Notes: a model not told the origin generated them from the sequence alone. 61,436 nucleotides of DNA from Lachnospiraceae bacterium (GCA_024683935.1 JAIKXV010000074.1:1-61436), one strand, 5' to 3'. Shown: positions 18,693-26,919, counted from the first letter of the stretch. A program made the numbers and translations.

Positions 18693-19961
18693 TCACGGAA
18701 GTATAATGCTCATATTATTCTGATCTACATTTTTTTCTATTCCGAGCGGGGCGACACCCTCGGCCTTCAGCTCCTTTTCAAAGGCGGACAGAAGATGCGC
18801 ATCCTCATACTTATGGGCAATCTCCGCCATGAACCTGCCCTTCGGAGCCGTGATCACGAGACCGCTCGTATTGTTGACTCCGGCAACGGTATACTGCTCC
18901 ACGTATTTTTCAAGCCCCGGGATATCATAGCTCCCGACATAGCTTACCAGGGCTGATGGCGGCATATCCGCGATAAGGGAGTGCTGCAGATAATACTTTG
19001 CCTTTTCATCTATCCCCGGCAGCTTTTCCATTTCCGTCAGGGTATCCCTTTCCTTCTTAAGAAGCTCGTTTGTGGCTCCGGGATCCCTCTGCTCCTTAAG
19101 CATTGCTCTTCCCTTGCGGCAGAGAGCCCCGGTATCAAGCCCTGCGTCCTCCTTCGATATCACAAAGTGCAGGAATCTCGTGATAAGCGACATGCTTTCC
19201 GAGAGACCGTACTGTCCGCTCACATCGCAGGTCACTCCCATATCCATGTATTCCGGCACCTCTGGAAGGCAGCTCACCAATGCCCTGTAATATACAACCG
19301 CAAACCATACGGAAGGTGAAGTTTGAAGCTCCTTTACCCGGTCCATCACGGCCTTTTCATCAAGAGAGAATATGCTGAAGTAACACCCGGCCTTCTTATC
19401 CTCCTTCATGTCTTCATCCTGCCGGCTCATAGGATACGGCTTTACTTCCGGCGGAAAACCCTTCCAAACCACCGGGATCTCCGGAAGGCTTAACAGGGGC
19501 TGCAGCAGCTCTTCTCCGGGTTCCGGCGGAAGATCGGGCTTACGGACTCCTTCCCACCCGGGGTCTTCCCCGTATTTATCCCAGACGTACTGGTAAAGCA
19601 CCGAAAAGCACCAGTTAAACAGGCCCCGTCCGCCGCCCAGGTTATGGGCGATAGCGATACAGATATCATTATCCTTATAGTCTGCTGAGATCAGGTGCCC
19701 ATTCATCTCCTCCGACCCAAAGGACGGCATAGGGGAAACGGTTTCAAAAACCGGCACCGGCAGCGGGTTATCCTCCAGTACGTATGTACCGTCCTTTACC
19801 GCTATCCTCTTTTTCAGATAGGGGTAGCGCTTCATCGTCTTCTGCATCGCGGAATTCAAAATATCCCCGTCCACCGGCTCCTTCATGCGGAACCTGTAGC
19901 GCATCGTAAGCGCCCCGAAATATTTCATCGTATAGAGCAGTCTGGTATTGTAATCTATCAT
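18693..19961 (-). CDS. Condensation/alcohol acyltransferase-fold protein with altered active-site motif
   Basis: A 422-residue paralogue of the next gene downstream, same superfamily. The motif region reads AHNLGGGRGLFNW: His106 is kept, but the HxxxDG aspartate is Gly110. In family members the histidine is catalytic and the aspartate structural, so activity is possible but uncertain. It is the first gene of the ten-gene minus-strand operon, with a TATAAT promoter 40 bases upstream. A true start at one of the internal methionines (12 or 20) cannot be excluded, since no strong ribosome binding site precedes ATG 19961 beyond GGCAGGGA. Confidence 0.7.
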   Translation of the reverse strand: MIDYNTRLLYTMKYFGALTMRYRFRMKEPVDGDILNSAMQKTMKRYPYLKKRIAVKDGTYVLEDNPLPVPVFETVSPMPSFGSEEMNGHLISADYKDNDICIAIAHNLGGGRGLFNWCFSVLYQYVWDKYGEDPGWEGVRKPDLPPEPGEELLQPLLSLPEIPVVWKGFPPEVKPYPMSRQDEDMKEDKKAGCYFSIFSLDEKAVMDRVKELQTSPSVWFAVVYYRALVSCLPEVPEYMDMGVTCDVSGQYGLSESMSLITRFLHFVISKEDAGLDTGALCRKGRAMLKEQRDPGATNELLKKERDTLTEMEKLPGIDEKAKYYLQHSLIADMPPSALVSYVGSYDIPGLEKYVEQYTVAGVNNTSGLVITAPKGRFMAEIAHKYEDAHLLSAFEKELKAEGVAPLGIEKNVDQNNMSIILP

Positions 19962-20000
19962 ATATCCCTGCCTTTTATCTTTACAGTAAACAACGCTTAA

Positions 20001-20029
20001 ATTATAGCATCCTTGGACTTAAAAGTTAA
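20001..20029 (-). promoter_or_regulatory. Promoter of the ten-gene operon
   Basis: On the minus strand TTAACT (20024-20029), a 17-base spacer and a perfect TATAAT (20001-20006). It lies in the 109-base divergent region between the operon and the acyltransferase gene, and points at ATG 19961. No other good promoter was noticed before the downstream genes, though most intergenic gaps in the operon are under 70 bases. Confidence 0.6.
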
Positions 20030-20070
20030 ATATTTGTAAAATTAAGGGTAAGAAGGTAAAATCAACTATT

Positions 20071-21210
20071 ATGAAAAAAGCCCACGAACCAAGTTTTGAT
20101 ATCATACGCGCGATAAGCGCCATCGCCATAGTGCTTAGCCACTACAGCTACACCTTTTACGAGTATGCGATCCGGGAGAGCGGCCCGGAATTCTTAGGCT
20201 TTAAGAACGGGGATGCCGGCGGCATCTTTGTAGACGTGTTCTTTATGCTGAGCGGCGCGGCCCTTCTTTATAATCACGAAAGCTTCAGCGGCGTTAAGGA
20301 CATCCTTAATTTCTATAAAAAGAGATGGCTTGCGATCTTCCCCATGTTCTACATAGCCTGGACCGTGATGTATATCATCAATTCCCTGAGGGTCGGATCC
20401 TGGTTCTGGGGCGGACCCCGGCGGAATTTCCTCCTGTCCTTCATCGGAATGGACGGCTACTTCCTGCATCTCGGAATGAACTACTATAACCTCGGTGAAT
20501 GGTTCCTTGGGGGCATTATCCTTCTCTACCTCTTATACCCCCTCCTTAACTTCCTCTGGAATAAGGCAAAGATACCGTCCACGATCCTTATCACCTTTAT
20601 CTTTTTATTTAACCTGCGGCGCCACTACTTTTCCAGCGCCCCCGACACAAATATCTTTATAGTCTTTATCAAATACTATAACAGCCACATAGTGATAAGC
20701 GACAATATGTGTCTCTGGACCTGCATCATGAATTTCTGGGCGGGATTTATACTGGTGAAGGCCTTCCTTCCCTTTGCGAAAAAGCTGGATCTGAAGCGAT
20801 CTCTGATCGCGGCGGTTCCGGTGCTGCTCCTTATAATCCCCTTCTTCCTTGTGGAGCTTCCCCTTCATAAGCAGGAAAGCTGCACTATACTTGCGGTACT
20901 TTTCTATATGCTGCTGACCTTCCTTTCGCCGCTTCTCACCCTGTCGAAGCAGCTGTCAGGACTCTTAGGCATAATAAGCCGCTATTCCTACGGCATCTTC
21001 CTCGTGCACCACGTAACGCTCTACGGCGTAATGGCGCTGGTACGGGGCTTTACCTTCAGGTGGATCACTTCAATGATCTTCTTCATCCCCCTGTTCACGC
21101 TTATTGTAATTATCGGGATTATTTTGACGAAGACAAGCGACGCCTTAACAGCCTGTATAGGGAGCATGCTCCGTAAACTCCTGCCGTCAGAAAAACAGGA
21201 AGAAATGTAA
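20071..21210 (+). CDS. Acyltransferase family 3 membrane protein (OafA-like)
   Basis: An integral membrane O-acyltransferase that transfers acetyl or other acyl groups to extracytoplasmic sugars or lipids. The 379-residue protein starts with the family hallmark FDIIRAISAIAIVLSHYSY, where the active-site histidine is in the first helix, and has about ten membrane segments. It is transcribed divergently from the ten-gene operon, sharing a 109-base promoter region. Its last 92 bases overlap the 3' end of the convergent glycosyltransferase gene. The substrate is unknown; a link with the neighbouring operon is possible but not shown. Confidence 0.9.
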   Translation: MKKAHEPSFDIIRAISAIAIVLSHYSYTFYEYAIRESGPEFLGFKNGDAGGIFVDVFFMLSGAALLYNHESFSGVKDILNFYKKRWLAIFPMFYIAWTVMYIINSLRVGSWFWGGPRRNFLLSFIGMDGYFLHLGMNYYNLGEWFLGGIILLYLLYPLLNFLWNKAKIPSTILITFIFLFNLRRHYFSSAPDTNIFIVFIKYYNSHIVISDNMCLWTCIMNFWAGFILVKAFLPFAKKLDLKRSLIAAVPVLLLIIPFFLVELPLHKQESCTILAVLFYMLLTFLSPLLTLSKQLSGLLGIISRYSYGIFLVHHVTLYGVMALVRGFTFRWITSMIFFIPLFTLIVIIGIILTKTSDALTACIGSMLRKLLPSEKQEEM

Positions 21211-22690
21211 AAAGATACCTGGCCTTTGCTTCAAAGAGCAGTTCAAAGAAAATGAGGCCCGTAAGGGATAAGAGCACCGTCGTCATTGTGAAAAATGCAG
21301 GATTCCCTTCAAATAATCCTGTTCCCATCTTTCTTATCATGATAATCTCCGCTGCAGCACCGAAAAACAGCACGGTAAGCCAGAATACCTGAAGTATGCT
21401 TTTGAAGAGATCGTTATGGCTGCCACCAGTTTCCAGGAAGGACAGTATGAAGGGCCGCAAGGCGCTGTCCGCCTGAACTTCAGGCATATCCCCGAGCACA
21501 GGTCCAGCAAAAAAATTCCCGTCTATTCCCCAGGAAAAACTGCCGTCGCCAAAGTTTATAAGCTGCTTTCTTTTTAAGTGTCCTGCCAAACCCCTTATCC
21601 CGTATGCATTAAATCTTTCAGCCGCGACCCTAAGGTTTTCGGATCTTCTTTCCGATGGATCCTTTATACTATTCGTAAACTCCGTATCCTCATTGGAATA
21701 AACCCCGTCAGTCTCAGGATTTAAGCCCATCATCAGATAGTGGGAAAAGGAAAAGCTCTTTGATTTATCCAGTTCCAGCTTTAATGAGGGGAAGATCACA
21801 TTACTGATTATAAAGAAAGAAATAATAAATCCACCGGCGGCAATGATCAGTCTGCCGATCTGTGCGGGATCCTTTTTTATCACGGAATAAAGCAGGGTCA
21901 TTATAAACACTGCGATCAGCGCTATAACGGTCTGGGGTTTTATCATATAGCCCGCAGCCGCCGACAGCCCCATAACGAGACAGAGAACTGCGTTTATCGG
22001 ACTCCGGGAAACTGTGCCCATACTCCCCTGCTTCTCATTAAGCATAAGGTACTGGAATATCCTTATCGTGATAAGAGGAAAAATAAGTCCTGCCGCATCG
22101 GAATAGGTGATGATTAGATAGGGGTTCAGCCCTATCCAGACAGCGTACAGGAACCATGCGGAAACCGCCGCCTTCACGGAGAGCAGGTCCTTCACGATAA
22201 AGAAGAAAAACACTCCTCCCAGCGTAAAAAGCAGGCTCTGGAACAGCATCAGGCTTAATACCGACTCGGTACCGAATAATGACGATAGCTTTAATACCAA
22301 AAGATATACATATACCAGCATCAGGTTATTCGGATGGGCAGAGAAATAGTCGAGGCTGATCTCTCCCGCCCTTCCCCGGAGGAGCTTGTAGACACAGTCC
22401 AGCACTCCGGCGGGATCCCAGTCGGAATAAAAGAATGAAGTGAAGGTAAATATCAGTTCCGCGGAAAACAAAAGAACAGAAAGCACGGCTATAAGAATAT
22501 AGCCGCGCTTTTTTTCTGAAATATCGATCAGCTTCTTTCCCTCAATAAAGAAAAGGAAAAGAAAAGCTGTCAGGCTTACTGCGAGCCCGATAAGAAGATA
22601 CACAGGCTCCGTAAGGATTAATGCCGGTTTCAGAAAGTATTCCGTTCTGTCCCCGGCAAGTATTATAAGGATCAGAGTAAGGATAAGCAT
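21119..22690 (-). CDS. GT-C family membrane glycosyltransferase
   Basis: A polytopic membrane protein of about 523 residues with roughly a dozen helices. After the second helix comes FFYSDWDPAG, with the two acidic residues typical of GT-C enzymes that use polyprenyl-phosphate sugars, then YFSAHPNN and, near the end, LFEAKARYLFTFLPVF, all seen in bacterial PMT/GT39-like proteins. I prefer ATG 22690, ten bases after the stop of the sugar permease gene; the frame extends to 22747 inside that gene. No strong ribosome binding site distinguishes them. Its 3' end overlaps the convergent acyltransferase by 92 bases. Acceptor unknown. Confidence 0.75.
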   Translation of the reverse strand: MLILTLILIILAGDRTEYFLKPALILTEPVYLLIGLAVSLTAFLFLFFIEGKKLIDISEKKRGYILIAVLSVLLFSAELIFTFTSFFYSDWDPAGVLDCVYKLLRGRAGEISLDYFSAHPNNLMLVYVYLLVLKLSSLFGTESVLSLMLFQSLLFTLGGVFFFFIVKDLLSVKAAVSAWFLYAVWIGLNPYLIITYSDAAGLIFPLITIRIFQYLMLNEKQGSMGTVSRSPINAVLCLVMGLSAAAGYMIKPQTVIALIAVFIMTLLYSVIKKDPAQIGRLIIAAGGFIISFFIISNVIFPSLKLELDKSKSFSFSHYLMMGLNPETDGVYSNEDTEFTNSIKDPSERRSENLRVAAERFNAYGIRGLAGHLKRKQLINFGDGSFSWGIDGNFFAGPVLGDMPEVQADSALRPFILSFLETGGSHNDLFKSILQVFWLTVLFFGAAAEIIMIRKMGTGLFEGNPAFFTMTTVLLSLTGLIFFELLFEAKARYLFTFLPVFLTAGVYGACSLYRLLRRRLSSSK

Positions 22691-22700
22691 TATCTGTTTA

Positions 22701-23693
22701 TCAGTTGCCCTTCTTTCTGTTCCTGAAGAAGTCAAGCATAACTGCAAGGAGGATAACCACGCCCTTTACAACTGTCTGCCAGAAGGAATTGACGTTCATC
22801 AGGTTCAGTCCGTTATTCAGTATACCGATTATAAGGGCACCGATAAGGGTTCCGCCGAGTTTACCGGAACCACCGGACATACTCGTTCCGCCGACAACAA
22901 CCGCTGCGATGGCGTCCATCTCGGCGCCTTCACCGGCTGTAGGCTGTCCGGAATACATACGGGATGCAAGGATGATACCTGCAAGACCTGCCATAATTCC
23001 CGAATAGGTATATACGAAGAACTTTACCTTTGAAACATTGATACCTGAATAGGTAGCTGCGAGGTTATTTCCACCCACTGCGTAGATGTAACGTCCCATC
23101 TTCGTCCTGTTGATGATAAGGAGTGAGATGATAAAGATTATGATCATTATGATGACCGGTACGGGAACGCCGAAGGCATATCCTGCACCTATCCACTGCC
23201 ATTCCTTTGTTACAACACGGACAGGTGAACCGCCTGTGTAAACTCCTGCAAGTCCTCTTGCGATATTCATCGTAGCCAGGGTTACGATGAAGGGAGGTAT
23301 TGTGGTCTTTGAAATAACGAATCCGTTAAAAAGACCGAATACTATACCAACTAATAGTCCCAGCATCATAGCGGGTACTATGGGAAGATTGTATCTGACC
23401 ACGCCGCCTGCAGCAAGGACGCCGCTAAGTGCGATAACCGATCCTACTGACAGGTCGATACCGCCGAGGATGATGACCATTGTCATTCCGCAGGCAAGCA
23501 GCAGGTTCGTAGAAATCTGACGGAGAACGTTGAATAAGTTCTTTACCGTTACAAAGTACTGACTGGTTGCCGGCAGCAGTCCCAGTATCAGGCACAGTAC
23601 AACAAGTGCTGCCAGAATACCGAGGTTTTCAAAAATGAAGCCCATGAAGGCATTTCTCGGTGCCGGCATTGACATTTTTTTGTTTTCGTCCAT
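22701..23693 (-). CDS. CUT2-type sugar ABC transporter permease (RbsC/MglC family)
   Basis: Membrane channel subunit for uptake of a monosaccharide. The 330-residue protein has eight to ten helices and the family motifs GGIDLSVGSV (about 78-87), a central TTIPPFIVTLAT, and the GLAGIILASR segment. It belongs with the ATPase (23790-25274) and binding protein (25365-26441) as a complete CUT2 system. A 96-base gap containing a short dispersed repeat separates it from the ATPase. Ribose, galactose and xylose are all possible substrates; the sequence seen here does not decide. Confidence 0.93.
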   Translation of the reverse strand: MDENKKMSMPAPRNAFMGFIFENLGILAALVVLCLILGLLPATSQYFVTVKNLFNVLRQISTNLLLACGMTMVIILGGIDLSVGSVIALSGVLAAGGVVRYNLPIVPAMMLGLLVGIVFGLFNGFVISKTTIPPFIVTLATMNIARGLAGVYTGGSPVRVVTKEWQWIGAGYAFGVPVPVIIMIIIFIISLLIINRTKMGRYIYAVGGNNLAATYSGINVSKVKFFVYTYSGIMAGLAGIILASRMYSGQPTAGEGAEMDAIAAVVVGGTSMSGGSGKLGGTLIGALIIGILNNGLNLMNVNSFWQTVVKGVVILLAVMLDFFRNRKKGN

Positions 23694-23744
23694 TTTTCCC
23701 TCCTAAGTAAAAATCCTTCGCTAATGCTCATGATGACCTTTATT

Positions 23745-23776
23745 GTCATTCCGGGAGCTCTGCCCGAAGAATCTCT
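23745..23776. repeat. Dispersed short repeat inside the sugar transporter operon
   Basis: GTCATTCCGGGAGCTCTGCCCGAAGAATC between ATPase and permease genes: a CATTCCGGG form of the family, with an inner CGGGAGCTCTGCCCG hairpin. Confidence 0.6.
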
Positions 23777-23789
23777 CTTTTTAATTAAA

Positions 23790-25274
23790 TCATACAGCAG
23801 CCAGTTTCATTATGGCTTCCTGTGATATTTCCTCATGATCGATGCAGCCCTTAATCGTGCCTTCCGCCATTACATATACCCTGTCGGACATATTGATGAT
23901 CTCAGGCATTTCGGAAGATATCATGATGATCGATACTCCCTGTTTGATGAGGCTGTTCATAATTGCATATATCTCAGCCTTGGCACCCACGTCGATACCT
24001 CTTGTAGGCTCGTCAAGGATCAGTATCTGCGGTTCTGTTGCAAGCCAGCGTCCGATCAGCACCTTCTGCTGGTTTCCTCCGGACAGATTACCGATGGTCT
24101 GCTGCTGGGAAGGGGTCTTTGTGGACATCATATCGATGTACTTCTGGGTAACCTCCGACTCCTTCGAATGATCGACTCTGAAGTTCTTTATGAACTGATC
24201 CAGGATCTCAATAGTGGTATTGTACTGAACATCCTGGATAAGGAAGAGTCCCTGTTCCTTACGGCTTTCCGGCACCATTACGAGACCGTTGTCCATCGCG
24301 TCAATGGGGCTGTTGATATCAACCTTCTTGCCGTTTATATAGACGTTTCCGGTAACTCCCTTGGTAAGTCCGAAAATAGCCTGCATGGTCTCGCTTCGTC
24401 CGGCACCCACCAGACCTGCAAAACCTACTATCTCACCCTTCTTAAGGTTAAAGGAAACATTGAATACCCTCTTATTGTCGGTGATATTCTCAACCCTTAA
24501 TACCTCTTCTCCGGGTTCGATGAAATCTCTTTCGTAATAGCTTGTCAGCTGTCGACCTACCATCATGGCTATAAGGTCATCTCTTGATGTTTCCTTAACC
24601 ACCTTGGTACCCACGTATTCACCGTCTCTCATGACGGTTACGCGGTCACAGATCTCGTCAAGCTCGCTCATCTTGTGGGAAATATAGATGATTCCCACGC
24701 CGTGGCTTGTAAGATCTCTCATTATATTAAAGAGATTTTCAACCTCTTTTTCGCTGATAGAGGATGTAGGCTCATCCATAACCAGGATCTTTGAATTCGT
24801 GGCAACCGCCTTTGTGATCTCCACCATCTGCTGCTTCGCTATGGAAAGATCCTTTACGAGAGACCTTGCATCTATGTCCATGCCCAGCTTGTCCAGTACT
24901 TCCTGGGCCTCTTTTTCCTGCTGTCTTAAATTGACACTGATACCTGCTCCCAGCTCACGTCCGAGGAAGATATTCTCGGCAACAGACATATAGGGAACCA
25001 GCACCAGCTCCTGATGGATGATAGCGATACCGTTAGCTTCGGCATCCTGAACACTGTTGATCTTAACAGCTTTATCATTTATCTCTATCTCGCCGCTATC
25101 TGCGTGATAAATACCGCCAAGAACCTTAATAAGCGTGGATTTTCCTGCTCCGTTCTCTCCGAGCAGGGCATGTACCTCTCCCTCTTTCAGATCAAAATCC
25201 ACTTCAGAGAGGGCTTTTACGCCGGGGAAGGTCTTGGTGATCTTCTTCATTCTGAGTATAGTCTTGTCGCTCAC
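23790..25274 (-). CDS. CUT2-type sugar ABC transporter ATPase (RbsA/MglA family)
   Basis: Energises monosaccharide import. The 494-residue protein is two fused nucleotide-binding domains. The first has a canonical Walker A (GENGAGKST, about 38-46) and Walker B (ILVMDEPTSS); the second has the degenerate GLVGAGRSE typical of CUT2 ATPases and an intact LSGGNQQK signature with Walker B ILILDEPTRGID. It sits between the binding protein gene (90 bases upstream, with a stem-loop in the gap) and the permease. Confidence 0.95.
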   Translation of the reverse strand: MSDKTILRMKKITKTFPGVKALSEVDFDLKEGEVHALLGENGAGKSTLIKVLGGIYHADSGEIEINDKAVKINSVQDAEANGIAIIHQELVLVPYMSVAENIFLGRELGAGISVNLRQQEKEAQEVLDKLGMDIDARSLVKDLSIAKQQMVEITKAVATNSKILVMDEPTSSISEKEVENLFNIMRDLTSHGVGIIYISHKMSELDEICDRVTVMRDGEYVGTKVVKETSRDDLIAMMVGRQLTSYYERDFIEPGEEVLRVENITDNKRVFNVSFNLKKGEIVGFAGLVGAGRSETMQAIFGLTKGVTGNVYINGKKVDINSPIDAMDNGLVMVPESRKEQGLFLIQDVQYNTTIEILDQFIKNFRVDHSKESEVTQKYIDMMSTKTPSQQQTIGNLSGGNQQKVLIGRWLATEPQILILDEPTRGIDVGAKAEIYAIMNSLIKQGVSIIMISSEMPEIINMSDRVYVMAEGTIKGCIDHEEISQEAIMKLAAV

Positions 25275-25296
25275 TTCAACACTCCATAATATTTGT

Positions 25297-25337
25297 AAAG
25301 CGCGGAGCTAAATCAACCGGATAAAGCCCCGCGCTTT
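25297..25337. terminator. Stem-loop between binding protein and ATPase genes
   Basis: AAAGCGCGG and CCGCGCTTT form a 9-bp stem around a loop of about 23 bases. The T tract after it on the minus strand is weak, so it is likely a partial terminator or an mRNA-stabilising stem that raises binding protein levels relative to the transporter. Confidence 0.6.
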
Positions 25338-25364
25338 GAGATTTTTAATACCAGATTCTAAAGA

Positions 25365-26441
25365 TTACTGCCATCCGTCTGTGCCGTAATCAGCAACGTT
25401 GTCAGCTGTGATAAGGAATGTCTCAACAGGATATCTGTCTTCAACAGTCTTTCCTTCCATGTAATCATACATGATCTCAACAGCCTTGTCAGCGATTGAC
25501 TTAGGAGACTGTGCTCCTGTTCCCTCGATGAGAGAGTCGCCGCTTGCAAGCTCAGCCTTGATATCAGGTGAACCGTCAACGCCGTAGATCTTGCAGTCCT
25601 TGATACCTGCTGCGTTAGCTGCTGCAAGGCATCCGAGAGCTGTAGGATCGTTTCCGCCGAAGATAGCAACTACATCGGGATGTGCCTGAAGAAGGTCTTC
25701 TGCGATACCCATAGCTACTTCAAGGTTACCCTTAGCATCCTGCTGTCCTACTACGTTGAAACCGTGGCCGTCGATTGCATCGAGGAATCCGTTGGTTCTG
25801 TCTGTTACAGACTGCATTGTAGGAGAGTCAAGAACGAGGATGTCACCGCCGTTGGGGCACTTCTTTACAAGGTCCTCACCACAAACCTTACCAGCGTTGT
25901 AGTTATCGGAACCGGTGTAAGAAACGAGGTATGAAAGATCAGCAACCTCTGTGTCGAATCCAACCATGGGAACGCCCTCAGCCTTAGCTGCATCAAGAGC
26001 AGGAAGGATACCTTCTGCATCAGCAGGGTTCATGAAGAGACCGTCAAGGTTCTGTGAAAGCATATCCTCAACCTGTGAGATCTGCTTGGTAACATCGTTA
26101 CCGGGATCTGTGATAACGAGCTCATCACCCTTTGCCTCGATAAGAGACTTCATCTCGTCCTGAATAGTAACGAAGAAGGGGTTTGTGCCGTCCATGCAGG
26201 TGTAGCCGAACTTGTAGTGCTTTGCACCGCTGTCTGCTGCGGGAGCTGCTTCCTCTGCTGCGGGAGCTGCTTCCTCTGCTGCGGGAGCTGCTTCTTCAGC
26301 TGCTGCAGGAGCTTCTGCTGCGGGAGCGTCTGCTGCCGGAGCGTCAGCTGCAGGAGCTGCGCCGCCTGCTGCACCGCCACAAGCTACAAGGCTTAATGAC
26401 ATGCTTGCTACCAATGCTGCTGCTAGAAACTTTTTCATCAT
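25365..26441 (-). CDS. Sugar-binding lipoprotein of the CUT2 transporter
   Basis: Extracytoplasmic receptor that delivers a monosaccharide to the permease. The 358-residue precursor has a lipoprotein signal peptide with lipobox SLVACG (Cys21) and then a low-complexity Ala/Pro/Glu linker (about residues 22-70) built from repeats such as EEAAPAA. The periplasmic-binding-protein fold of the RbsB type follows: FGYTCMDGTNPFF, DGLFMNPADAEG, GFDTEV, GGNDPTALG, YGVDGSPD. AGGAGG lies nine bases before ATG 26441. A possible promoter upstream is TTGATA-17-TAACAT on the minus strand. First gene of the transporter operon. Confidence 0.93.
   Translation of the reverse strand: MMKKFLAAALVASMSLSLVACGGAAGGAAPAADAPAADAPAAEAPAAAEEAAPAAEEAAPAAEEAAPAADSGAKHYKFGYTCMDGTNPFFVTIQDEMKSLIEAKGDELVITDPGNDVTKQISQVEDMLSQNLDGLFMNPADAEGILPALDAAKAEGVPMVGFDTEVADLSYLVSYTGSDNYNAGKVCGEDLVKKCPNGGDILVLDSPTMQSVTDRTNGFLDAIDGHGFNVVGQQDAKGNLEVAMGIAEDLLQAHPDVVAIFGGNDPTALGCLAAANAAGIKDCKIYGVDGSPDIKAELASGDSLIEGTGAQSPKSIADKAVEIMYDYMEGKTVEDRYPVETFLITADNVADYGTDGWQ
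26233..26360. repeat. In-frame tandem repeat encoding the lipoprotein linker
   Basis: Near-identical 21-base units (CTGCTGCGGGAGCTGCTTCCT on the plus strand, shown in 20-odd base periods) are repeated about three times, then degenerate further. They encode the Ala-rich linker of the sugar-binding protein. Copy number may vary between strains by slippage. Confidence 0.7.
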
Positions 26442-26594
26442 TTGTAACTTCCTCCTAAAAAAAATTGTAATAGCCCTTTTGGGCTGTACTAAATTACGAA
26501 AAGATGTTAACAGATTATGAATAATTTATCAATAGTCTTTGACCAAAAAATCTTTATAAAATTTTTAGTTTTTTATTAAGGAGGGAGTCATCTT

Positions 26595-26661
26595 CCTAAG
26601 AGGGAGGTCTGTGACCACGAGTTCGAATCTTGTCACTCCGACGAAAAAAGACGCCCTATTG
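26595..26661 (+). pseudogene. tRNA 3'-half remnant, copy A
   Basis: 67 bases nearly identical to copy B (one T/C difference). It contains an anticodon-arm-like piece, a T arm (GAGTTCGAATCTTGT), the acceptor 3' strand CACTCCGA, and the terminator arm that follows the intact tRNA-Pro gene. No 5' acceptor strand or D arm lies upstream, so it cannot fold as a tRNA. Confidence 0.65.
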
Positions 26662-26679
26662 ATTCGAACTTGCCCAGCC

Positions 26680-26740
26680 CGCAGCCTCGCTCGGCGAGGC
26701 TAAACGCGGTCCAAAAAGGTCCACCGGACCTTTTTGCTCG
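26680..26740. repeat. Small two-hairpin element, copy 1
   Basis: A GC-rich hairpin (GCCTCG-CTCG-GCGAGGC) followed by AAAAAGGTCC-ACC-GGACCTTTTT. It matches the element at about 26951-27011 in layout and in most bases, with a compensatory G-C to C-G change in the second stem. Confidence 0.6.
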
Positions 26741-26745
26741 ACCTC

Positions 26746-26812
26746 CCTAAGAGGGAGGTCTGCGACCACGAGTTCGAATCTTGTCACTCCGACGAAAAAA
26801 GACGCCCTATTG
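26746..26812 (+). pseudogene. tRNA 3'-half remnant, copy B
   Basis: Direct repeat of copy A. It faces the intact tRNA-Pro gene head to tail so that its T arm, acceptor strand and terminator arm form a near-perfect inverted repeat (26771-26806 with 26812-26845) with the 3' end of that gene. Confidence 0.65.
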
Positions 26813-26820
26813 GGCGTCTT
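26795..26820 (-). terminator. Terminator of tRNA-Pro
   Basis: On the minus strand AGACGCCC-AATA-GGGCGTCT followed by TTTT, starting a few bases after the tRNA 3' end. Confidence 0.8.
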
Positions 26821-26823
26821 TCG

Positions 26824-26898
26824 TCGGAGTGACAAGATTCGAACTTGCGGCCTCTACCTCCCTAAGGTAGCGCTCTAGCCAAACTGAGCCACACCCCG
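26824..26898 (-). tRNA. tRNA-Pro (anticodon AGG)
   Basis: 75 bases fold as a complete cloverleaf on the minus strand: acceptor CGGGGTG/CACTCCG (one G-T pair), D stem GCTC/GAGC, anticodon stem CTACC/GGTAG with loop TTAGGGA, T stem GCAAG/CTTGT with loop TTCGAAT. The C1-G72 pair is typical of bacterial tRNA-Pro. Discriminator is A; CCA is not encoded. An unmodified A at position 34 is unusual for proline; it would normally be read as inosine or as a family-box decoder. Confidence 0.85.
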
Positions 26899-26919
26899 TT
26901 ATTCAATTCACATGCTGAA

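Larger units (their letters stand above)
26458..26823. other. Intergenic stretch with tRNA-Pro remnants and a hairpin element
   Basis: About 365 bases without a gene. It holds the leader of the sugar-binding protein gene, two direct repeats of a tRNA 3' half plus terminator (26595-26661 and 26746-26812), and between them a short inverted T-arm remnant and a GC-rich two-hairpin element (about 26680-26740). Confidence 0.7.

Noticed and set aside
26233..26360. Short tandem repeats as a CRISPR array
   Set aside because: The units are in frame inside a coding sequence, without spacers, and encode a low-complexity linker.
26595..26812. Two repeated tRNA-like units as functional tRNA genes
   Set aside because: Neither has a 5' acceptor strand or a D arm upstream, so no cloverleaf can form.
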